Origin: Lanius collurio
Lineage: Eukaryota; Chordata; Aves; Passeriformes; Laniidae
Direction: 5' to 3'
Assembly (NCBI GenBank): GCA_020086605.1
Contig: JACBWW010000017.1
Coordinates: forward strand, 7,804,673 to 7,868,672
DNA length: 64,000 bases
The position numbers and the translations under genes were made by a program. Below are positions 13,056 to 26,780 of this stretch, one piece after another (position 1 is the first letter of the stretch; the number at the start of each line of letters is the position of its first letter). Under the pieces are notes generated by a model. The model searched no databases. It was not told the DNA's origin and saw only the letters and a program-made list of their open reading frames with translations.

Positions 13056-16000
13056 GTAAGGAAAATAGGTTTATTCACATTGTTCTGGTATAAATTTATG
13101 TTCTCAAGGCCAGCACTTGCCAAGAGGGAAGGATCTGCTGCTGACACTGATTCTGGGTTTTTATGGGTGGTCTCATGGTTTGGGTTAAAACTTTTCCAGC
13201 CTCCTTTGTTTATGAATTAGGACTGTGATCACTGCTCATCCTTAGAAGGGCACATCCATCCCTTGAGGGAATTCCTTTCCTGTTTCTATCCAAAATTCAA
13301 AATAAAATGAAGTAATAATTTAAAAAAGAAAAAAAAATGTGGGTCTCCTCTTTCCAATCCATTGGTTTGGGGATCTTTTTTTCCAGACAGAGTGGATAAA
13401 AGTAGAGATTCGCTTCATGCCCCCCTGTGAAACCTAAACCTCGAGATATTCCAGGCAGTGCTTTTGGAGGCCTCCTTTTTCAGAGGAGCAATTTTAGGAA
13501 ACAATACAAATGGTCCCCTAAAGATCCCAAAGGCACTTAAAGTCATTCATCACCTTTCTGAAGATATTTGATTCTTTATGAAAATGACAGGGATTCATTT
13601 TCCCCACAAGCCTTTACTTACTAATGTGCTCTCCCTTTAATAACTCGATGTTAACATGTCTGGGGATTGTAACTCTCCCTCTCCATTGTCCCTACACACA
13701 GTGACTGGATCTCTCCTCACATAACAGACATAAAACCACTCAACAAAGATTTTTTTTTTCCTTTTGTACCTGTGAGGAGTTGTACACAAGCCCTGCAATA
13801 ACCTCTTGTGTTTCAACACAATTTTGTGTTAAACCATTGATCACAAATTTGCTTTTCAGCTCTTTTCCAGGAGCGCTGCTCACAGGGATTCAGGGACAAA
13901 TAGCACCAGGATTTAAATCCTCCAGCTCATTCCCATTAAGAGCCTTCTACTACTTCCATGCAAATGCTTTACATTGCTTAATACACAGATATGCTCATGT
14001 TACTATGCTTTAATAGCCAGGTATCTGAAAGAATTTGTGACATTTAGTTGGTTTTATTTTTAAATGACAGCTATTTAATGTGGTGGTGGTGTGACCAGAG
14101 CATCTTTCAGCAGTTTTTGCAGAGTTTTTTGCTCATGTGTGTTGATTTTGAGGCCTTCTCCAATGCATAGCAGGCAGCACACAGAACTTGTCTTGACTTT
14201 GGCACACAAAAATACATTTTCTTTCCTTTTGGCTCTTGTTTCGAGTCCACTTCATTTCACTGCACTTCTGAAATGTGGCATAATTCAGCTAAATTCTAAA
14301 GAATTGAGTTGGCACTGGTACCATACTTGTGTTTATCCAAACAATACAATCCTTTACATCCAAATATGTGGTCTTGGAATTTTTATCTGGAGCATGGCTC
14401 CTGTGAGTATTCCTTTAATTTCCTGGTCAGATAGAAATGATTACTTATTAAAAACTGTGTTTAATTTTTATAATGTATCTCTAAAATTACTACAGCGAAC
14501 TTCCTCTAAGCTAATGGGGAGGGAGAAAAATCCCCAGACTTAACCTGATTTGGGCTCTGATGTCCATGTGAGATTCCTGACTGTAAAAGGAGTTTAGCTC
14601 AAATTCCAATGCTGTTTTTTTGGACACAGAAGTTCTGGTGACATGGATCCATCCTGCCCTGGAAGAAACTGGAAAGGTGAATTCCTGGCCATGCAAGCAC
14701 ATTTTTCAGACTGCAACCAAAATAATGAAATTAATCAAAAGATGAAAGGTATTTTTGTTAAATCACCAACAGCCTTCAATATTTCAAGATTTTAGGTGCT
14801 AGGATTGAGACCTTCAAAAGGTGTCTTGTTATTTAGAGGTGAACAGTTTTTAATTAAGGGAAATAAATAGACAAATCCCTCGATCTCTCAGATGGGTGAC
14901 CTTCCTGGCAGATGGAGAAGGACAGCAAATTCCCAATTGCTCATGTTACAGGACATAGCTGTGGTTGCTGAGCTGGATAATTAGTGATCAACTCCAGCTT
15001 GTGGAAAGAACAGTTCTTAATGAAATACCAAATAACAAACCAGAGCTAATAAAAATAAACCTGCTTTTTATTTGCTGCTTCTGTAAAATTTGTGATCTTA
15101 TTTATGAAGATAAGGTTTTACTGCAGTCTTTTGCAGGAATGCAGATATTAACCATTTAACACACATGAATTTGTGGATTTGCACATACAGAGCCCACCAC
15201 AGAGATTATACAATAATTTCTGTATACTATTAATTTCTTATTAAATCCCTATAGTTCTTTTCACAGACCAAATTTTAGGAACTATATAATCTTATTTAAG
15301 GTTCTTCCCTTGCTGCGATTCTTTTGCAGTGCTTGTGGTAACACATTTCTCTCCACTGGGGCACACCCTTTCCCTTCAAACCATCTCAAGTGTGCTGTGC
15401 TGGTGACCTCATATTGGCACCTTTCTGTCATGCAGATTTTCCAATTTTCTAGCAAGGGAGTGAAAGGGACTTAAAAAAAAAAATAGAGTAATTGCAAGTC
15501 ATCCTAGACTCCAGAAAGTTCTTGGAAAAAACTGGGTTTATATTGCTTTCCTCTAAGCACAGCTGGTGCTGTTCAAGAAATCTCCAGTCACTCCCAAGGA
15601 GAGCTCCTGGACTCAGGAGTCAGGATAGATCCCATTTTCCTCAGACTGGCTGTATGAGCTCCAGGATCTTCACACCTGCTTGGATGTGTAGTTTTTGGCT
15701 CTGCCCATAGTCAGACCCATTTTCACCACAAAAGCCCCCAAACTGATGTCCACATCCGTGAACAGACCAAGAAAAGGCAAAAAGAGAACAAAGTGTGAAT
15801 GGGAAATTCCATCTGGCTTCAAGTATAGGCTCTGACCAGATGATAAAAAGAGAATATGCCAAGAAATGACTGGAAATGCACATTTTAGGCCAGTTCTAAC
15901 TGTCAGAGTCAAGGGTGATTCAGTTTTTCATGTGTTTAACAGGCTGTTCTGCATTAACCTAACCTATGAACCACTTGGGACTGAGGGCACCATGATGCTT

Positions 16001-16169
16001 GCAAGGCCTTTAGAGGAATTCTTGAGCTTTATTTTTTTTCCCCCATTTTAAGTGCTTTCCTAGATTTAAATGCCTATGTTGCTCTTTTAGCTGGTTTTAA
16101 CCCATTTCTTTCAGCTGGCTCACCTCCTCTCAGTCATTCCCATTCTTTACTTTGGATAAAGCTCTGAAC

Positions 16170-16254
16170 GATCCGGGATAGTGGAAGGAGCCCCTGCCCA
16201 TGGCAGGGGTTGGATCTGGATGGTCTTTGAGGTCCCTTCCAAACCCAACCATTG
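16170..16254 (+). mobile_element. CR1 LINE 3'-terminal fragment
   Basis: Only the last 85 bp remain, from gggatagtggaagg through cccctgcccatggcagggg to ggtcccttccaaacccaaccatt. The terminal octamers are lost. Confidence 0.88.
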
Positions 16255-17987
16255 TAAAAAGTGAAAAGTGAATTCACTTTCACTGTCATTTTGATTGACT
16301 TCACATTCCATCCATCTCTGATAACTCTGGATTACGTTCTGGAGTTTTTTAATAGGAAAATATTAACAAAAGTCATCATAAAATTATGAAGGGGAAAAGA
16401 TGCTAAACCATTGTTCCTTTGTCTGCTTCCAAATGTACTTGAGAAACAATGAGTTTCATGACTCACAAAGTTGGCTTGGTGTATGAACTGAATTTTAAAT
16501 GTAACTGCAATGCAGGTGCTCTAAGTGTCTGGAATAATTTGATCAGATGTATTTCTTCACCTAATACTTGGAATTTCTTGTGGGTACATATTTAATATTG
16601 CAAAGCTTAAATGTTTCCAATGGAGGAATACTGTGTGTAATGTTTGAGTAGCTGGGAAGAATGTTACTGTCTCCTTTAAAAACAAGAGAAATGTGGAAAA
16701 GGGAAGGTGTAAGTGAAGCCTCTTGTATAACCACACTGAAGTTGGATCCCTGAGTGAGAGTCAGATGGGCAAATACAGATTTGGATGTACAGGCAGCACC
16801 TCCCAGAGCAGAGAATGAAACCTGGATCTGATAATGTTTAGGCAACTCATGAGGAGGTGAGGGGAGAAACTGAAGTGTTTGCTCAGCCCCTGTTTGCTGA
16901 GAGGGGAAATATCTCAATCTTCCCAGGCTGTGTATAGGCTACAGAGCAGAGAACTCTCTGTATCCTCTATTATTCATCCCTGGCTGTCACTTCCAGTGCC
17001 AGGCTGCCTTCAAATAGAATCATCTGCATTCCAGCCTCTGTTTTGTTTTGGTTTTTTTTTAAAGATGAGAGAGACACAGTGTATTCAGACACAATATTCT
17101 ACTAGTTTCTCTCCCAGCCTGCAGTGTTTTTAAGCTCAGCCCATACGTGAGGCTCCTCAGGCATGAACATAAATGGTTGGGTTGGTCCCTGCTCTGTAAG
17201 CAAACTGTTCTTTCCATTCCAGGGCTTAATGAGAGAGCTTTTAATGAGTTTACCTGCCTGGTGATTTGTAGCATCTCATAACCCTGTTAGAGAAGTCCAG
17301 CTCCCTGTAGCACTGCAGGTTTCTCTAGCACAGTGAGCAGTTGCATGGGACTCCCCTGTTATTTATGGAATGAAAATGTAAACATGTACAAACACAGGCA
17401 GGGAGCTGCTGGGAATGTTCTCTACAGGAGACAAAGACTCAGCTAACCAAGGCATTAATGCTGCTGTAGCTTTGCCCTCTTAGTAGGAGGAGCTGGTGCT
17501 GAGGGCAAGCAGCAGAAAATAGCAACCTCTTAAAAGTCCTGTTTAAAATAGAAAAACAGAGTCCTGGGATGTGTAACACTGGGTAGAGCAGGTTCAGAAT
17601 TCTGGTATCACAAAAAATCATCTGCAAAATTCAGTTTGGCAAAAGAGCAGAGGCCTTGATACCAACCAACTTCAAGCACCTTTCAGAGGCACAAAAATTA
17701 GGATTTCGAGTTCCAGAGGTTCATTATCCTGTCACTTAGCTGGGATAGGAAGTGCCAGAGTGAGAGTTCTCTCAGGGTGAGGTCTCCACCTGAGATTTCT
17801 TTAAGTCTCTGGGGATTTTCTCTGAGAAAACTCAGTGTGTTTACAGTCCTGAAGGTGGTGGGAGCCCTGGATATTGTGTTGGTGCTCTGTCAGGTGCACT
17901 GGCTCTTGTAACCTCACCTGGGCACCTCAGGTGCCGGTAAGAGTTGTGGCAGAAACTAAAGAAAGACATCTGATTAAAATGTTTTTC

Positions 17988-18125
17988 ATAGAATTATCGA
18001 ATGGTTTGGGTTGGAAGGGACCTTAAAGGTCAGGTAATGTCAACTCCCCTTCCCTGGGCAGGGACCCCTCCCACTAGACCAGGATTTTCAGGGCCCAGTC
18101 CAACCTGGTCTTAAAACTTTTTAAG
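17988..18125 (-). mobile_element. CR1 LINE 3' fragment, diverged
   Basis: Starts atagaattatcgaatggtttgggttggaagggaccttaaag, then a diverged body with the middle partly changed (cactagaccaggattttcagggcc). Confidence 0.88.
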
Positions 18126-19610
18126 CTTATTGAGCTGATTTCCACAAAAGATGGGGAAAGGGGAAAGTCTAAAAATACACATATTCTACCAAAATGTGGT
18201 TCACAACACTGTGAACAAGCACAGGTATCTACCTCAACTTTCCTTTAGACAGACAAGAAATCCCAGTCTCAGAAATGTAAGGCAGCAGGTAACAAAGCAA
18301 AAAACAGTTGCCCTATATTACATTAATGTACATTACATTAATGTCTTCACTTTTTTGCCCTCTGGAAGTTGCAATAATTTCTGTGACAGGCAAATAAAAC
18401 GATGACAACACTGATATAAGGACATCATTGTGATTTTTTATTTCCCTGCTGGTTTTGAGTTCATGAGCTTGCATGAGGGTGGGATGAGCAGTCAAACAAC
18501 AAATTGGGCATTAAGAGAGTTCTTAAAAAGGAGCCTGAAAAAAAAAGAAAAGAAAGTAAAACCAGAGTCAGTGATTTTTTCTTGTTGCTCAGCTGTTAAT
18601 ATCCAGCTCCTAGAGGGATAGTTTTCAGTTCTCTAGCAAGAATGTTGCTTGCCTGCAATTCCTTGGGTTTGCTGAGTGTGCAGCCCAGGAGGATTTCCTG
18701 TGCAGGCAGCTTGAGGGGAGAGCTGTGATGCAGAACCAAAGCTGCATGGAGAGGAGGGAGAAATGAAAGCAAAAGAGCAGGAAGAGAGGAGAAAAATATG
18801 AAAAAATCACATTTACAGCACTATTCCTCTATTAGGGATTTGTATTCCCACCTGTCCCTCGGTGGGGGGCAAGGCTTTATTTTATTGCAAGGCTTGCAAT
18901 AAAGAGTGTTTCCCAGTCTGTGAAATGAGCTCTGATGTTTCTCGGAGTGGATGTGTGTCCTGTGGCAGGGGCTGGGGGTCAGGGAGTGCTGCTCAAAGCC
19001 TTCCTGGGGCAGCAGACGGGGGCAGTGCTCATCCCAGGGTCCCACCCCACAAACTCTCCAGGCCAAACTTCCAGAGGTGTCCTGAGCACGGCCCTGGGGT
19101 GGGGAAGTTGATGCAAGGCAGAGCCTGCTGGGCTTGAGGGGCCTTTCAGGGCTTCTTTTCCAAAGCCCTGACAATGTGGCTGTTTAACCAAAATCTGTGA
19201 GGCCTGCTAGAAAGAGCTGCCAGCCCTAAAGCCCAAGTGTTGCTGTCACTTCAAGGGCACAGAACTCAGTGCCACAGACCCCTCGCTGTTTCCCTGGGCA
19301 AAGGGTGAATTGCTCACTCCAGAGTAACCTGTGCTCCTGAAAAGGAAGTTGTGTTTCTCTCAGGTTTATTTTCCCCATGAAAATGACTTGGAAGTGCAGA
19401 TTTTGAAGATATGGATCCTATCTGTGCTAAAATCTGATGATCTCTGTGATATATTTACTTTGTGCCAGTTTTCCCTAAAAGGGCAATGTGAATGAATCGG
19501 AGCTGCCTCTGTACTTTCCTGTGCATGTTAGAGCTGAGTTCTGCACCTAAATAAGTCAGGAAATTTACTTAGAGCAGTAATTAGCCCCCTAAATACTGCA
19601 TGTCTGGATT

Positions 19611-19803
19611 AGAATCAGAGAATCATGGAATGGTTTAGGCTGGAAGGGACCTTAAAGCTCATCCCATTCCACCCCTACCATGAGCAGAGACACCTCCCAC
19701 TGTCCCAGGCTACTCCAATCCCCAATGTCCAACCTGGCCTTGGACACTTCCAGGGATCCAGGAGCAGCCACAGCTTCTCTGGGCACCCTGTGCCAGGGCC
19801 TCA
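19611..19803 (-). mobile_element. CR1 LINE 3' fragment
   Basis: Begins agaatcagagaatcatggaatgg and stops abruptly after gtgccagggcctca, giving a 193-bp 5'-truncated copy. Confidence 0.93.
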
Positions 19804-22066
19804 GATTAAGATATTTATCTATATTAATATATAATCATGATTCTTCTCGACGCAATGTCAAGTGACAAACACCTCTAGATATTGATGTAACCCATCCTAA
19901 AATCCCCCTAATGCTTCCTTTACTGCAGGGCCCTCAAAAATTACCTTAGACTAGACTTTGGTTTCTTAATTTTTTGAAATCTCATTTTAACTGAGCATTT
20001 ATAAATGTTGTGTGCATCATGAATAGATGACAGTAACTCATTCTTGCCCAATTGATTGTCTTAAATTTTCAGTATCTTGTGACTCATCTTGGTAGGGTGG
20101 TTTGTAGGGTTATCCCAAATGCTGTTTACCACTGCTGTTTCCTGGAACACATTTCTAAAATTAAATGCGTATTCTTTTATGGGTGAGGGCAAATGCCATT
20201 GGATCTTGGTGTCTGGAGTAAAGAAAAATGACAAATGCATCCATGAAATACTTCAGATTATAAAATGAAATACTTCATTATCAAAAACACCCAACATCCA
20301 AAGAAGATCTATTTTAAACAAAACAGGGAAAATATTTTCCCCACCGAACAACATTTAAAAAATATTTTGTCATGCTTTCATAGAATTGTTATTTCTAGTA
20401 AAGTTCAAAGAGTTCAATTTCAACCACTTTTTCTCTTTCTTTTTTTTCTAATTCCACTTTTTCTTCAGACAAGAAGCAATACAGAAATGAACACTTTTTA
20501 ACACTCCTCAGCTCTTTTAAAAAGGAACAAATATCATTTGCTTGTGGATTTTTTTTTTATTTTTTAATTTTTTTTTGCTATCAGTATGTTTTAGACTGTA
20601 AATCCAAACAACATGTTGAGGGAAAATAGTCTCAAGGAACATCTTTCAGCCAGATTTCATTTGTGCTGGGGAGTTTGATGCTTTCCCAACCTTTGTACGT
20701 GTTCAGTGCCTGACCTCCCTGTTCCAGCCTCCTTTATATCTGGATTTCTATTGAGGAGTTCAAAGTGATAGAGGATTTCACTGTCCCTGCCCTTCCCAAT
20801 AACACATTTCTGCAGTGCTCTTTTCTTGCTCAGTGAGCTTCTTTTGGAGTGCAAAATTCTCTAAGAGAGTATAAATTGTCTAAGAGCTTTAGACAGAGCA
20901 AAACACTTTATCTGCTGTGTCTTCTTTTCCAACGATTTTGGCCCCACATTCTCTCTCCAGCTCAGAATCTGGGACCAAAATGTGTCCTTCGGGGGTTATT
21001 TAGTCTAAATCCAGGCTTTACTTTGGTTTGAAGACACCTGAAACAGTTTGTCAACAATTTCACCTACTGATATTTGCACACTTGGGAAGAGGCAGTCCAG
21101 GGATTTTAATTTGGTTTTAATTATTCTTCCCTGAGAGCCACATCTGATCATGTTTGATATTTGCCATAAAACTATTTTAGATCTTTGCTTTCTGCTTTCT
21201 TCTTTGCTGAGGGATTTCAAGATAACAGAAAATACAAAATATAGATTGGATAGGATTAGAGATCTGCTAAAGCTCAGGGGTAGAAAGTTGTTTTCACTTC
21301 CTCAGAGATATTAAAATGTTCTTTTTCCTGCTGCCCTCTGTCTGAGCTGGTTTTAGTTATTAGATCTCTGTTAGCCTGTTATGATAATTTGCTCCATTAT
21401 TTAAAAAACACAAACCAAACGGCAAATCCGTGCTGCAATAGAAAGTAAATTCTCATGTAGTTTCAATCTAAGTCCATTTTAGTAGCTCTTCCAGCAACAC
21501 AGATGTGCAAAATCTAAACCTTTTGGGCATCCTGTGGTGTTTATTGTGTCTGAACTAATGCAGGTGAGCAAACTGCATTTGAAAAAACTATCGACTCTCA
21601 CTGTGTATTTTCAGTTTGAAAGGTTTGCCCCCCAAAATGATGAATGTTCTGTTCATCCCATAAGTGGCTGTAGCTGCAGGTATTCCCAGGAACACTTCAT
21701 CTGCAGAGCAGCCATGGGAGAGCCAGGAATTTTGTACAGACAGGCAGCATTGGTGGGAATGGATTGAAAGATGCTGAAGGGCTTTTAAAACCCTAAGGAA
21801 AGCAGAGTAATATGATCACATATATGCATATATATTTATCTTTCTATTCCTCCATATCATCCACGTACCCTTAAAATCTGAATGCTGTTGGTTGATTCAA
21901 CTAAATTTGACAGAAGAGACACATTCTCAGAAAAATCAATTTTCTAACAGTTTCCTGCAGATGTTCAGGTAGAGACTTTTTTCTTAATTCCTTACAGAAA
22001 GGTAAATTTCACAATAAACTTAATAAACTTGTTAGTCAGAAGAGTACCCAAACTGGAACTCATCTT

Positions 22067-22321
22067 AGGGCAAGTGTTAATGGCTTTAAACTGAAAGAGG
22101 AGAGATTTAGATGGGATATTGGGAAGAAATTCTTTACTCAGAGGGTGGGCAGGCCCTGGCAAAGGGTGCCCAGAGAAGCTGTGGCTGCCCCTGGATCCCT
22201 GGAAGTGTCCAAGGCCAGGCTGGACAGGGCCTGGAGCAGCCTGGGACAGTGGGAGGTGTCAGAGTTGGAGCTGGATGGGCTTTAAGGTCCCTCCCAACCC
22301 AAACCATTCCAGGATTCTGTG
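22067..22321 (+). mobile_element. CR1 LINE 3' fragment
   Basis: Runs from aatggctttaaactgaaagagg through gggaagaaattctttactcagagg and gtgcccagagaagctgtgg to ccctcccaacccaaaccattccaggattctgt. A small deletion in the 3' part removes the usual cctgcccatggc motif. Confidence 0.93.
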
Positions 22322-24266
22322 CTGTGGGACACTGCTCCGTGTGACCAGTGGCTCATGACTTGCACTGCTGTTTAAAGAACACAACAAATGTATTTTAATT
22401 TTTTTAATCTAACAGCTAATTCAGGTGTCTGGCACTTCAGGATGACTGGCAATTAGAGCAGTAACCCAAACCATGAGAGCTTGAGGGTCAGTGTTCTTAC
22501 TGACCCTTTTTGGTGCTTGATTTGAGCAATGCTGCAGCTTCTTGCTACTCAGTTCCCTGTGTCAGGGACCAGCTGCACTGCCCTGTCCCTAAAAGGTGTG
22601 GAAAGGAGGGATCTACTGGATGCCAAGGTGTGCTTAAGCCTTAGTGGAGGTGCCAAGGGTGTGATATACAAGGAGCTGGATCTGTCAGCACTGGGGAGAG
22701 GCACATCCTGCCTGGAGATGTGTGCAGGGCTGAGGAGCTCTGGCTCACATTTGTGTTCCAGACATTCCGAGCTTCATATCTTCAGCTATCCTGAAATAAA
22801 ATCAAAAGGGATGTTGTGTTGTGTGTTCCATCTCTTTTGCAGCTCAAACCATCAAAAAATTTTGTCGCTTGGATCTGAGTGAAACACGACCTCAGACCAT
22901 TAATTCATTGCACTGAAGTGATGATCAAACATCCCTATTTTTCTGTCTTTTCCCTCACACTTCTTTGTACCTGGGCTGGTATCTAAATTATTCTCACCCC
23001 CAAAATCCATGTCCATGGATAGCACATGGCAGAGAAGCTGGGGACACCCTGGGTGTTGTTGCAAAGCAGTGCCTTCTTTTCTCATTGATTTACATTTTCC
23101 TTCTCCACAGAAGTTTATTTATTCTATTAATCCAACTATTTGCTGGTTCTATTTTAATATTCAAGGGATTTTTTTTTCTGTGAATTAAAGCAGTAGTTGG
23201 GGACAAAAAATAATAAAGTTTATTTTCCATTGGTTTTCACACTGTAACCTACTGGTTACAACATTAATTCTGCAGCTATTGAATTAAGGGAACATAAAGA
23301 TAGAGATTAAACTTCTTTTCCTTTTTGTATCCCAGGATTTTCCCCACAGCTCTGTTAACAAAACCCAAAATGCCACCTTGGGAATGGCAATCAGTATTTT
23401 AGGGGCAGCTCCTCTTGTTCTGAGGTCAGCTCCCACTGCACGGTGCTGCTTGCAAAGGGCAGCTCTGGGATGTTGAGCAATGTGCAGTGGCAATTCTCCA
23501 GCTGTGCTCATGGGTCTGGGAAAAAAACCAAACACAACCAGCTGCAGAAGCTGCCAGAAGCCATTGTGAAATAAACTGTTAAAAGTGGGGAGGAATTAAG
23601 TCTTATTTAATGCATTGCAAGGAAGAAAAAAGGGGAGCTTGACAGCGATTTGTATGAACAACATTAATCTAGAGAAAACTCTGTTCTCAGTACTGCTTTT
23701 TGGCATTTTGAGATATTGTTTTTATTATTCAAAGCTTTGTGATTTTTTTTACATGTGTGAAAATGTGAAATATTTATCTCTTATCAAAGATGTAATGTAG
23801 AAATTCTAAAGTCAGTAATCTTGAGGATCAAAGAAATGAGCTGACGTGTTAGAATCACCCAGAATAATCCATGAGGGACAATTTAAAAGAGGTTTCACCA
23901 GTTTTGATTTCAAATCTTTGTTTAGCTGAAGTATGACAGTAATTTGCTCTCCTGGCAGAGGAATCCCTGCTCTATTTCTCTCTTCAGCAGAGAATTTTTA
24001 CATGTGTTAATGTTTGCTTCTGAGAGCAGGAGATCAAAGCAGCCAAAATAGCCATTCCCATTTCTGATCCCGTCATTCTCCCTGGAAAATGAAACTTTCT
24101 TCTTTCTGTTAACTTCAATCTGAATAAATTAGAACATTACCACAATTTAATGTTACCATTTCAAGGGCTTTGGACCTATATTCTCTTTTTTTTTAATGAG
24201 TGAAGAAGAAATGTTCTTCATGTCTTTATTCCGTTGCACGTGTCTGGCTCTAGATGGACAATAGTC

Positions 24267-24675
24267 AGAGAATCACAGAATCATGGAATGGTTTGGGTTG
24301 GAAGGGACCTTAAAGCCCATCCAGTGCCACCCCCTGCCATGGGCAGGGACACCTCCCAGTGTCCCAGGTCTCTCCAAGCCCCATCCAACCTGGCCTTGGA
24401 CACTTCCAGGGATCCAGGGGCAGCCACAGCTTCCCTGGGTACCCTGCGCCAGGGCCTCATCATGCTCTGAGCAAAGAATTTCTTCCCAATATCCCATCTA
24501 ACTCTGCCCTCTTTCATCTTAAAACCATTCCTGCATCTCTCCATCCCTCGTCCCAAGTCCCTCTCCATCTCTCCTGGATCTCCTTTAGGCACTGGAAAGG
24601 GCTCAAAGATCTCCTTGAAGCCTTCTCCAGGTGAACACCCCCAGCTCTCTCAGCCTGTGCCTAAACTCCCTGGGA
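24267..24675 (-). mobile_element. CR1 LINE 3' fragment, about 409 bp
   Basis: Shows the full series in complement: tandem agaatcacagaatcatggaatgg, the ggcagccacagcttccctgggtaccc block, aatttcttcccaatatcccatc, and further 5' the gcactggaaagggctcaaag and cttctccaggtgaacaccccc segments. Confidence 0.95.
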
Positions 24676-25102
24676 AGTAAAATTAAAGTACATGGCAGAA
24701 CTGAGTTTCTTTTGTAACTGGAAATTCACCAGCAGAAGAGAAATTAGCACCTGGACAAGAGCAGGCAGGTGAAAATGAAGCTGTTACAGGTCAATAACTG
24801 AGAAATTCTGGGCACTTCAGGTCCTAGGCAGGCATTTATTTGGGATATCCAGCTGAAACTGAGCAACAACCTTTTCTGAGGTTTTGGTGTCCTAAAAACA
24901 GGACACAGGTATGAACTCATGGCTGCCCTGCCAGGCAGGCAAGGTGTTCTGAGGTTGGGTTGCACTTTTTGTTTGGCTCTCAGCAGCCACCACTGAGAAA
25001 GAGGCAAAATTTGGCTTGTGCTGCTGGGGTGGATAAAACACCAAACACATCAAGGTGTGTGAGAATCAGGGATGGCTGAGGATTCCAGAATCACTGACAG
25101 TG

Positions 25103-25325
25103 AGGTTATGATGTGGTTGGACATCAGGAAAAGTTTCTTCCACCTGAGGTTTGTCCTGCACTGGAACAGGTTCCCCTAGGGGAAAGTGATCATGGCACCA
25201 AGCCTGACAGAGCTCAATGAACATTTGGACAATTTTCTCTCACCTGTTGGGATTTTTGGGGTGTCCTGTGCAGGTCCTCAGGGGTGCCTGTGAGTCCCTT
25301 CCAACTGAGGATAGTCTGTAATTCC
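25103..25325 (+). mobile_element. CR1-type LINE fragment (older subfamily)
   Basis: It holds ttggacatcaggaaaagtttcttc, cactggaacaggttccccta, ggcaccaagcctgacagag and ends gtcccttccaactgaggatagtctgtaattcc. The end sequence (caactgaggata) differs from the majority type, as in the copies at 49024 and 63966. Confidence 0.88.
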
Positions 25326-26746
25326 ATGTCACAGATGAAGTAGGATCTGGCATTTTCAAGTTCAAATACATGAGACTGGGCTCTCTAAGTCAACAGTCAA
25401 GGAGCCCATTAACATGGCATGCACAAAAACCCCAGCAGAACTCTCACCTCCTGCTCCAGGGTGTCAAATTATTGACACTTCTACACCTTTAGCACATTAA
25501 ATTCGGAAAGAGATGCTTGAATGTATCAGCCAGCACTTCTTATCTGTAAAGCAGAGCTGTAGCCATTTATTCTTTGGCTCTAAAGTCTTTTTTTCTTTTT
25601 TTTTTTTCCTTTCTTAAAAAATAGAAATTTTCTCTTGTTTAAGTATGCAAAAGGTTCTGAGTCTCAAAGCCTGCACATTGCAGTCAGCTGCTAACAGCAC
25701 AGCTGAGGCATCTCCTACCCTGAGAGAGAGCCCTTGTGCCACCAGTTCTGCCTCCACAATGTCCCTGTACCTGCCAACACTTCAGAAATGTCTTTTTATT
25801 AACTGTCTTTTTATTAAATGCAAATTAACTGCAGGGCCCTGTTGGAGCTGAGAACAACAGGCCTTGCACTGCCAGGTTAATAAAATCCCCCCCAAATCTG
25901 TCCTTATTTAGTGGTGTCCCTTTTCTGAGGAAATTTCTGTGCAGCACAAAAGGCAGAAAATGCTGGAGTGGAATCTGGGTCATGACAAGGCTCTGACAGT
26001 GAGACCTGTGGCTTATCTGCCAGGGTTTGAACTGCATCCAAGCCCTGCTGGTTTGTTTGGAATGAAGTCACCCTTCTGTTGGTAACAGAAGACCATCTCA
26101 GTCCCTGCATGTTGTCCCTCCTTAAATCAAACCCTACCCCACACTGATACAAGAGCAAAATAGGGATTTGAGGGCAGGTGTGCAATCTGGCACTGGGTTT
26201 TGTTGGTTTGTTTTCCAGTAATTCTGCAATGATATTTTGTAAGACATTTCTGAACTTTTTGAAACCTCCTAGAGGTTCAGCTCAGGAAATGTTTGGTGGT
26301 CACTGGTAGGATTTTCTAAGAAGGTCTCATGAGCAGTGCATGTGTGATAAATTCATTTTTGCACACATTTTATGCTCTTACCCTGATGCCACATGAAGCA
26401 AAGCCTTTGGATAAGGACTCACACATGGATAGGAAATGCACTTTCTGCAGGATTAAGTAGAAAGTTGCATTTTTACAGCATGGTTCATAAGCACTTTGAG
26501 TTACAGTTTACAATGGCAGAGTATTCTTGATACAGCTGTAGTAGAGACATTGACATATAAAGTGTTAGGAAAGGGGAAAAAAAACCAGGAAAAAATTTGG
26601 AAAGAAGAACAAGGAAGCTGGATGTGTAACACACCTGCAGCAAGAACTGATGTCAAATATGTTGTTCCATTCTAATCCAAAGTTTTACACAGTAGATTAC
26701 CCTTCCAAAATCTCAACTTTTGGGGATCCCATTCCCTAGCAATGTG

Positions 26747-26747
26747 A

Positions 26748-26779
<32 letters not shown>

Positions 26780-26780
26780 C
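26747..26780 (+). repeat. (CAAAA)n microsatellite
   Basis: About five tandem caaaa units preceded and followed by longer A runs. On the other strand it resembles the T/G-rich tracts listed elsewhere. Confidence 0.9.

Noticed and set aside
18840..19190. GC-rich stretch with several open frames, a possible exon or CpG island
   Set aside because: Only a handful of CpG dinucleotides were seen, no convincing splice pair was found, and none of the frames resembles a known protein.
22529..22882. 117-codon + frame in a G/C-richer stretch after a CR1 copy
   Set aside because: No protein family recognised and no splice signals. It is probably unique intron or old repeat sequence.
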